From Thinopyrum elongatum (Eukaryota > Streptophyta > Magnoliopsida > Poales > Poaceae): a stretch of DNA of 64,000 nt. Positions 55,958 to 64,000 of this stretch are shown here, in pieces (position 1 is the stretch's first letter; each line of letters begins with the position of its first letter). Position numbers and translations under genes: made by a program. The notes under the pieces are model-generated. The model ran no database searches and was not told the DNA's origin. It saw nothing but the letters and a program-made list of their open reading frames with translations. The stretch lies in NCBI GenBank assembly GCA_011799875.1, contig CM022297.1:70754663-70818662 (forward strand), given 5' to 3'.

Positions 55958-57549
55958 TGAAAGCACAAGTGCTCCCTGGGTGATTTTGGTAATTAATGTC
56001 AACATATCTCTTGTTGGACTAATACTTTTATCTAGTATATTTCAGATAAGTTCAACAGTGGAGTGGCAGGACAAGAGGATGTGGAACCCCTTCAAGATGC
56101 TAAGGACACATATTGGCTCAAGCTCAAGACTCTACTCTTTTCATTTTAGTGATCCAAGATCACATTGAGTCCATAGGAAAGCCAATACTATTAAAAGGGG
56201 ATGAGGTGTTGCTTAATGGCTTGCTTGCTCAAAGTGCTTAGTGATATGCTCCTAAAGCCCTCAACCACTTTCTCATTTCCAAATATGTCCTAAACCTAAA
56301 GTCAAACTCGGCCCCACCGATTTGATCTATCTGGCGCCACCGAGTTCACTTGACATAGCCACTACCAGAAACCCTAATCAGTTCGGTCTCACCGATGGGA
56401 TCTCGGTCTCACCGAGATGGGCTTGCAAACTCTCTGTTGCCTACTGCAATTATTTCGGTCTCACCGAAATAGGTAATTGGCCCCACCGAGTTTGCTTGGC
56501 CAACTCTTTGTTTGCTTATTACTAAAATTGGTCTCACCGAGTTTATGTAATTGGTCAAACCGAGATGAGGTTTTACCCTAACCCTAGCACAGCGGTCCCA
56601 CCGAGTTGATCATATCGGTGCCACCGAAAATCCTAACGTTCACATTCTGAACTAAATCGGTCTGACCGAGTTTCACTATTCGATCCCACCGAGTTTGGTA
56701 AATTGTGTGTAACGGTTAGATTTTGTGTGGAGGCTATATATACCCCTCCACCCTTCCTCCATTCGTGAGGAAAGCCATCAGAACGTGCCTACACTTCCAG
56801 CATTCATTTTCTGAGAGAGAACCACCTACTCATGTGTTGAGACCAAGACATTCCAATCCAACCATAAGAATCTTGATCTCTAGCCTTCCCCAAGTTGCTT
56901 TCCACTCAAATCATCTTTCCACCATATCCAAATCTGTGAGAGAGAGTTGAGTGTTGGGGAGACTATCATTTGAAGCACAACAGCAAGCAGTTCATCATCA
57001 ACACACCATCTATTACCTTTTGGAGAGTGGTGTCTCCTAGATTGGTTAGGTGTCACTTGGGAGCCTCCATCAATATTGTGGAGTTGAACCGAGGAGTTTG
57101 TAAGGGCAAGGAGATCGCCTACTTCGTGAAGATCTACCCTAGTGAGGCAAGTCCTTCGTGGGCGATGGCCATGGTGGGATAGACAAGGTTGCTTCTTCGT
57201 TGACCCTTCGTGGGTGGAGCCCTCCGTGGACTTGCGCAACCGTTACCCTTCGTGGGTTGAAGTCTCCACCAACGTGGATGTACGATAGCACCACCTATCG
57301 GAACCACACCAAAAATCTCCATGTCTCCAATTGTGTTTGCACACTCCAATCCCATCCCTTTACATTCTTGCAAGTTGCATGCTTTACTTTCCGCTGCTCA
57401 TATACTCTTGCCATGCTTGCTTGATATGTATTGTGAATGCTTAAACTTGTGCTAAAACTCCACCTTAACTTGAAGAAATTAAAAATTGTCACCTTTATTT
57501 GTTGAGGGTCTAATCACCCCCCTCTAGACACCTCTTCTCGATCCTTTCA
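55958..57549 (+). repeat. 5' LTR of the Sirevirus-type element
   Basis: Begins TGAAAGCACAAGTGCTCC and ends 'gatcctttca'. From about 56308 to 56700 it holds about a dozen near-palindromes of the form TCGGT(N)3-4ACCGA. A TATA-like 'gctatatatacccc' is at about 56733, and a C/T-rich stretch follows, consistent with a promoter and transcript start in this part. Confidence 0.93.
56308..56700 (+). promoter_or_regulatory. Cluster of TCGGTNNNACCGA-type palindromes in the LTR
   Basis: Copies include 'cggtctcaccga' (three times), 'cggtcccaccga', 'cggtgccaccga', 'cggtctgaccga' and 'ggtcaaaccga'. They lie just upstream of the TATA-like box. Such inverted half-sites are known in Sirevirus LTRs and are suspected regulatory sites. 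Confidence 0.8.
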
Positions 57550-57551
57550 AT

Positions 57552-57563
57552 TGGTATCAGAGC
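57552..57563 (+). promoter_or_regulatory. Primer-binding site (initiator Met tRNA)
   Basis: TGGTATCAGAGC, a perfect match to the plant initiator-Met tRNA 3' end complement, starts three bases after the LTR. Confidence 0.95.
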
Positions 57564-57604
57564 TTTGGTCTCCATTGCTTTGGTTTAATCACCACTGGAG
57601 GAAG

Positions 57605-60600
57605 ATGGATGAGTCTACGATGGAGAGTTTTAGACGTAGAGTGCCTATACTTGATGGAGAGTTCTTTCATGAATGGAAAAATGAGATGCTTGAGATTTTC
57701 AATGAATATCACTTGAACAAGTACATTACTAGCCCTTGTGCGCCCCTTGTTGATCCTTTGCATCCTACCCCCAATGAATCTATTGACATGATTTGCAATC
57801 TTAGAACTATCAATCTTATCACTAGAGGATCGCCTAGAAATTTGATAGGTCGCTTGCCTACTCTTGATTGTGCCTATACCATATGGAGATTTCTTGAGGA
57901 AAGATTTCCAAACTACTCCTTGAAAAACTTAGATGAGATTCTTCATAAGTCCATTGCTTTAAATAAGATGAGTCCAAATGATCCTAAGTTTGGTGATTGT
58001 CTATTTGAGCTTCGTGACCTTATGCGTGCCAAAGGAGATGTTGGAATTATTAGCAATATCATTTCCGAAGTCATTAGAATTCATAAAGATGAACATTGTC
58101 ATGGTCATAAAGCTAATGAATCACTCTCTCTAGGTAATGATCAATCACAAGATGATGTCAAACATGGATACTATGATGAGGATGATGATAGTGTCTTTGA
58201 TCTCGATGAGTCTATGAGACACTTTGGTCTTATGGCTAATCTTCGCGGCTACATGGCTGGAGGAAAGGAATGGGTCCTTGATAGTGGATGTACCGATCAC
58301 ATGACCGGAGACAAGGATATGTTTCGTGAGCTCGCTGAAAATGACGGCCCTCAAAAGTATGTCACTTTTGGTGATAACTCAAAGGGTAAGGTGGTTGGCC
58401 TTGGTAAGGTGGCCATCTCACATGACAGCTCCATCCAAAATGTTATGCTCATTGAATCTCTTGGATACAATTTACTTTCCGTATCTAGACTAGCCGATTT
58501 CGGTTTCAACGTCCTATTTACTGAAGTAGATTGCCAAGTATTTCGAAGAGATAATCATAATATGGTCTTTACCGGTATACGTAGAGGTGATCTATACATT
58601 GTTGATTTCACTAAAAAGGCTCAACCTAGAACTTGCTTAATTGCTAAATCTTCTAAAGGTTGGTTATGGCATAGAAGGTTAGGTCATGTGGGCATGCGAA
58701 ATCTTGATAAGCTTATTAAAGGTTATCATATCCTTGGTGTTAAAGATGTTATATTTGACAAGGATAGACTTTGTAGTGCTTGTCAAGCAGGAAAACAGGT
58801 TGGAGGAGGTCATCCCGTGAAAAACATCATGACCATGAGAAGACCGCTCGAGCTACTTCATATGGATCTTTTTGGTCCCAATGCCTACAAGAGTCTCGGT
58901 GGTAACTCGTTCGGTTTAGTCATTGTCGATGATTTTTCAAGATTTACGTGGGTGTTCTTTCTTGATGATAAATCACAGGTCCAAAAGATCTTCAAGAACT
59001 TCGCTAGGAAGGCCCAAAATCAATTTGAAGTGAAGATCAAGAAGGTTCGCAGCGACAATGAAACGGAGTTCAAGAACGCAAATGTGGACACCTTTCTTGA
59101 TGAAGAAGGGATTTCACATGAGTTCTCCGCTACGTACACGCCTCAACAAAATGGAGTTGTTGAGAGGAAGAACCGAACTCTTATTGAGATGGCGAGAACG
59201 ATGCTTGATGAGTACAAGATGCCAAAACACTTTTGGGCGGAAGCGGTTGAGACAGCTTGTCATGCCACAAATCGATTGTATCTTCACAAGCTTCTCGGCA
59301 AGACGGCATACGAGCTTCTCACCGGTAACAAACCCCAAGTTGGATACTTTTGAGTATTCGGCTCAAAGTGCTATATTCTTGATAAGCATCGTCGTTCGAA
59401 ATTTGCTCCTAAATCTCATGAAGGTTTCCTACTCGGTTATGGCTCAAACTCTCACACTTACCGTGTCTACAACAACTTCACCCGAAAGGTTGAAGAGACG
59501 GTAAATGTGAAGTTTGATGAATCTAACGGCTCGCAAGTAGAGCAATTGCCAATTGATGTAGGAGACAAAGACCCTTCGGAAGCAATCCAAGACTTGTCTA
59601 TTGGCAAGGTTCGTCCAACGGAGGTGAAGGAGAGTACCTCGTCCGTCCAAGTGGAAGCCTCTACCTCACGACAAGGTGAACCAAGAGTTGACATGGAGGC
59701 ATCCACAAGTGGGACACGCCAAGATGAAGAAAACGAGGAAGTACACCAAGACGAACCTCATCAACCTCCTTCTCCACCTCGACAGGAGAATGACAACATC
59801 AACAACGAAGAAGGCCAAGAGGAAGAACAAGATGATGAAGAAGATGTTCCACCCTGACCTAAGCAAAAGCTCTCACGAGTTAGAGCAAGAGTCTCAAGAG
59901 ATCATCCCGTCGAACAAATCTTTGATGATATTCAAACCGGGAGAATCACTCGCTCTAAAACTCGTTTGGCTAATTTTTGTGAACACTATTCATTCATCTC
60001 TAGCATTGAACCTATGAAGTTTGAAGAAGCGCTTGATGATCTGGACTGGGTGAACGCTATGCATGAAGAGCTACACAATTTCGAGAGGAACCAAGTGTGG
60101 ACGTTGATTGAAAAGCCCGATGAGAAGCACAATGTCATTGGTACCAAATGGGTGTTTCGGAATAAGCAAGATGAAGATGGACAAGTTGTACGCAACAAGG
60201 CTCGTCCCGTCGCTCAAGGCTACACTCAAGTCGAAGGTATGGACTATGGTGAGACATATGCCCCCGTTGCTAGACTTGAGTCCGTACGCATCTTACTTGT
60301 TTATGCCAATCATCATGATATCACATTATATCAAATGGACATTAAAAGTGCTTTTCTAAATGGTGAAATTGAGGAGGAAGTTTATGTTAAACAACCTCCC
60401 GGCTTTGTTAATCCTAAGAAACCCAACCATGTTTACAAACTTCACAAAGCTCTTTATGGTCTTAAACAAGCTCCTAGAGCGTGGTATAAATGCTTGACTA
60501 AATTCCTTATTGAAAAAGGCTTTGAGATTGGAAAAATTGATTCTACTCTTTTTACTAAAAGGGTTAATGGTGAATTATTTGTGTGCCAAATTTATGTGGA

Positions 60601-61546
60601 TGACATCATATTTGGTTCGACTAACCCTCATTTTAGTGAAAAGTTTGGAAGGCTAATGTCAGAGAAGTTTGAGATGTCTATGATGAGTGAACTCAAGTTC
60701 TTTCTTGGTTTGCAAATCAAGCAAACTAAGGAGGGTACCTTTGTTTCCCAAACAAAGTATACCAAGGACCTATTCAAGAAGTTCAACATGCAAGAAAGCA
60801 AAGGTATGAATACACCCATGCCTACTAGTGGACATCTTGACTTGACTAAGGATGGCAAACCGGTTGACCAAAAGGTTTACCGCTCTATGATTGGTTCATT
60901 GTTATATCTATGTGCCTCCCGTCCCGATATTATGCTAAGTGTGTGCATGTGTGCACGATATCAAGCGGCCCCCAAAGAATGTCATCTTAAGGCTGTGAAA
61001 AGGATAGTGAGATACTTAATTCACACACCAAACTTTGGCATTTGGTATCCTAAGAGGTCTTATTTTGATCTTGTTGGCTACTCCGATTCGGACTATGCCG
61101 GAGACAAGGTTGATAGAAAGTCCACTTCGGGTACTTGTCAATTTCTTGGTAGATCTCTTGTGTCTTGGTCCTCCAAGAAACAAAACTCGGTATCCTTATC
61201 CACCGCCGAAGCAGAATACATTGCCGCCGGTTCATGTTGTGCTCAATTACTTTGGATGACCCAAACTCTTAAAGATTATGGGATATATGTGAAACATGTT
61301 CCATTGCTTTGTGATAATGAAAGTGCTATTAAGATTCCTCACAATCCCGTGCAACATTCTCGAACTAAGCATATTGAAGTTCGTCATCATTTCATTTGAG
61401 ATCATGTTGCTAAAGGAGACATTGATCTTAAGCATGTTCGTACCGATAAGCAATTGGCAGATATATTCACCAAACCGCTTGATGAGAAAGTATTTTGCCG
61501 ATTGAGAGGAGAATTGAACATCATTGATGCTTCAAACTTGGAGTAG
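57605..61546 (+). pseudogene. Sirevirus gag-pol polyprotein with three in-frame TGA codons
   Basis: The ATG at 57605 ('MDESTMESFRRRVPIL') is the first after the PBS. The frame runs 1313 codons to TAG 61544-61546, broken only by TGA at 59351, 59855 and 61397. Domains in order: gag capsid-like (57650-58180) without a CCHC knuckle; protease 'WVLDSGCTDHMTG' (58270); integrase with finger 'WHRRLGHVGMRNL...CSACQ' and core 'HMDLFGP', 'VIVDDFSRFTW', 'RSDNETEFKN', 'GVVERKNRTL'; an acidic linker; RT with 'QMDIKSAFLNGE' and 'IYVDDIIFGST'; and RNase H 'SDSDYAGDKVDRKSTSG' and 'STAEAEYIAA'. Each TGA replaces a position where arginine is usual, consistent with CGA to TGA. Confidence 0.93.
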
Positions 61547-63466
61547 AAACTCCATTTGGATACATGCAAGGCATGAGTTTTGACTAATCCTTGATGTTTC
61601 TCTTATGAAGATGATCATATGTCTTGGATCTATATTTGTACTCTTGCATGTCATCTAACCCTTGTAGGTACTTGGATAAGCCAAAGTCTATGAGATTACA
61701 ACTCACTCACATCTTGAGCAATCTCTACATCACCAAGTCTCTACAATATGGTGGTTGAAGACAAGGAAGCATGAATCCTTTCAATATATCCTTTGACAAC
61801 TTCTTTATATCAAATTTCATTTGGTATCAATATCATGTTTGTCATTTTGGATACACAAGGGCTTTTCCTTGCAAGACTAACCCATGTAGGTAGATGAACT
61901 CAAACTACAAGTGGTGCTCCCAACTCTTGATGAACTACATCAACCTTGAGCATCCCACACAAGTTCAACTACATGATCAAGATCAACACCACCACCCAAG
62001 GTATGTTATTCCATCTTAGAGAAGCTTTACCCCAAGTCATGGGTCAAAGCAGCTCAACAAGATGTGAATACATCAAAATGCTTAAATGAAAAATGGCAAC
62101 CCCATTTTGAGCTTAAACGATGAGTATGACCTATGATCAAGTGTTCTCACTTGACTCCTCAGTCAATATACTCTAACATAGGTGACTTTGTCGCCGACCA
62201 ATTCTAAATGAAGTTCTCTAGTGTTTCTCTGAGTTCTTGCATTTGTCTCTAGCATGTGAGTTTCCCTTTTGTCAAAAAAAAACTTCATCTAGATTTCTTT
62301 TCTTTTCTCTGTTATGTTCTGCATTCCCTGCATCCAATTCATTGCAAATATTTCAGTTAATTCCTTGCAAATCCTTGTGAGATCTTAATTGCCTAAGTGA
62401 GCTAAAATGACAATTGTTTTTTTTCTCTCTGTGTTGAAATCGGCCTCACCGATTTGTTCTTCTCGGCCAAACCGAACCAACTCGGTGCCACCGAAGCAAA
62501 CAACTCGGAGTAACCGAATTCAATACTGAGAAAACACTTTGCCATTTGCATCCTGCATATTTGTTCCAGCTCCACTCGATGATTCTTGTCCTCTACCAGC
62601 ATCTTATATTACATGTTGTTTTGTACTGTGACTCAAGGACCAAACCTACTTGACTCATGCTCCAGAAGATCCCTTCTTGGAAATTGATGTCAAAGGGGGA
62701 GAGAGAGCACATCAAAGCTCATCACATAAGAGAGAATGCACACCTTAAGCTTCTCCAGATGCTTATTTTCCATAGAGGAGAGAAGTCACATGTCTTCAAG
62801 AGGGGAAAGACATGCTAGTATGTGTTATGTTTGTTATGATTGTTTTACTCTGACTTTGTTTTTGCTCTAATTTTCTTTTCCCTATCTTCTCCCATTATCT
62901 AATATATAAGATTCAGGGGGAGAGAGAGCTCATTTCTAAGGGAAGAAAATCTTTGGAATTCATTGCATATCTTTACTCTTTGGGGACATGTCAATATCCA
63001 AATAGAGTACTAAGTACTCACTCACTACATGTCATCCCAATCTTGGTACTCTTGTGGTTTCCTGTTCTTGCTCTGCTTAGTAGATATTCCTGTGTTATCT
63101 AACCTTGTTTACTCAGGTTCATCTCTTCCAAAGCCAGCTCATGACCGCAAGGTAAGTATATGCATCACACTCATGTGCATGATGATCTCTTGCTGATGTA
63201 CATAGTGTTTGCAAGAAGGATCATGAACATTGAGGTACACTTCCTATATTCACACCATTTGCTCTGATGCATATAGCCAAGATACATGTAACTCATTGCC
63301 TGCTCTGTCATGCTTATGCATTCACATGGTATTTATTCTATCTTCACATGTTGCATACATGTAGGGGGAGCCTATGCATGTTCATGTCTTTCCAAGCTTT
63401 ACTTGCTATTCCTTGTTCTTTATAGCTTTGATGTATGTTGTCATCAATTACCAAAAAGGGGGAGAT
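61547..63466 (+). other. Sirevirus 3' internal region with multiple polypurine tracts
   Basis: About 1.9 kb without an envelope-like ORF. GGGGGAG-type tracts occur at 62691-62705 (caaagggggagagag), 62913-62925, 63362-63370 and 63453-63466 (the last directly before the 3' LTR). A cluster of TCGG...ACCGA half-palindromes also lies at 62441-62520. Confidence 0.85.
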
Positions 63467-64000
63467 TGAAAGCACAAGTGCTCCCTGGGTGATTTGGTGG
63501 TAATTAATGTCAACATATCTCTTGTTGGACTAATACTTTTATCTAGTATATTTCAGATAAGTTCAACAGTGGAGTGGCAGGACAAGAGGATGTGGAACCC
63601 CTTCAAGATGCTAAGGACACATATTGGCTCAAGCTCAAGACTCTACTCTTTTCATTTTAGTGATCCAAGATCACATTGAGTCCATAGGAAAGCCAATACT
63701 ATTAAAAGGGGATGAGGTGTTGCTTAATGGCTTGCTTGCTCAAAGTGCTTAGTGATATGCTCCTAAAGCCCTCAACCACTTTCTCATTTCCAAATATGTC
63801 CTAAACCTAAAGTCAAACTCAGCCCCACCGATTTGATCTATCCGGCGCCACCGAGTTCACTTGACATAGCCACTGCCAGAAACCCTAATCAGTTCGGTCT
63901 CACCGATGGGATCTCGGTCTCACCGAGATGGGCTTGCAAACTCTCTGTTGCCTACTGCAATTATTTCGGTCTCACCGAAATAGATAGTCGGCCCCACCGA
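63467..64000 (+). repeat. 3' LTR of the Sirevirus-type element, cut by the window end
   Basis: Co-linear with 55958-56492. It begins TGAAAGCACAAG immediately after the polypurine tract and keeps the same palindrome cluster at its visible end. Confidence 0.95.

Larger units (their letters stand above)
55958..64000 (+). mobile_element. Sirevirus-type copia retrotransposon, cut by the window end
   Basis: A 1592-bp 5' LTR (55958-57549) is followed by a Met-tRNA PBS, one long gag-pol frame (57605-61546), a ~1.9-kb 3' non-coding region with several GGGGGAG polypurine tracts, and a 3' LTR starting at 63467. Multiple polypurine tracts and clusters of CGGT-N-ACCG palindromes in the LTR are hallmarks of the plant Sirevirus genus. 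The 534 visible bases of the 3' LTR differ from the 5' LTR at about nine positions plus a small indel, so the insertion is younger than the Angela-like one. It inserted into a CACTA end. Confidence 0.92.

Noticed and set aside
57551..57604. Start of the Sirevirus polyprotein at a TTG within the primer-binding site
   Set aside because: The region is the tRNA primer-binding site and leader; the first ATG in the frame (57605) is the sensible start.

Overview
The window is plant nuclear DNA of a large-genome grass, almost certainly Triticeae (wheat, Aegilops, barley or a close relative). The evidence is its repeat content: an Angela/WIS-type copia element, an Au-type SINE, a Stowaway MITE, CACTA elements with 'tatgccgacggc' subterminal repeats, a Sirevirus with pan-grass LTR motifs, and Triticeae-style gypsy LTRs. 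I see no unambiguous resident host gene. Nearly everything is transposable element (TE) sequence, and the only well-formed spliced coding sequences sit inside transposons.

Layout. 1-15830: a minus-strand Ty3/gypsy element (Tekay-like) running off the left edge, with decayed gag, PR, RT, RNase H and IN and a ~3.5-kb LTR. That LTR is split by a 7716-bp Helitron (5110-12825, minus strand) whose two ends and A|T target can be read. The Helitron carries two spliced gene segments in its own sense orientation: an eight-exon basic protein segment (9004-10669) and a C48/Ulp1-like cysteine protease with two catalytic-fold repeats (5330-7560). 15831-17670: a copia LTR with 55 bp of internal sequence, interrupted by the gypsy element. 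17671-20757: a decayed LINE. 20758-26790: low-complexity arrays of degenerate ~20-bp repeats, tRNA-like boxes, a SINE with a 14-bp target duplication, and a retroposon-like segment.

26800-30815: a minus-strand CACTA fragment with a 97-bp palindrome in its subterminal region. 30816-31577: a gypsy tail and 3' LTR. 31578-36260: a DNA-transposon-like segment, with related subterminal repeats at both sides, that carries two alanine-rich ORFs, a ~247-bp intronic tandem repeat and a spliced B3-domain gene. 36570-40490: a truncated gypsy element of the same LTR family as 31103-31577. 40491-44826: an LTR fragment, a copia PR-IN fragment, a Stowaway MITE and unclassified AT-rich DNA. 44827-53403: a complete but decayed Angela-like copia element with GGGTG target duplications and equal 1733-bp LTRs. 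53409-55957: LINE-tail-like fragments, then a gypsy LTR fragment interrupted by a CACTA end. 55958-64000: a young Sirevirus-type copia element cut by the window edge, whose single long ORF is broken only by three TGA codons.

Relative order of insertion can be read from the nesting: LINE, then copia (15886-17670), then the Tekay-like gypsy, then the Helitron; and separately gypsy LTR fragment, then CACTA, then Sirevirus. The most interesting content is the gene cargo: the Helitron protease with a duplicated C48 domain and conserved intron positions, and the B3/alanine-rich gene set in the CACTA-like segment.
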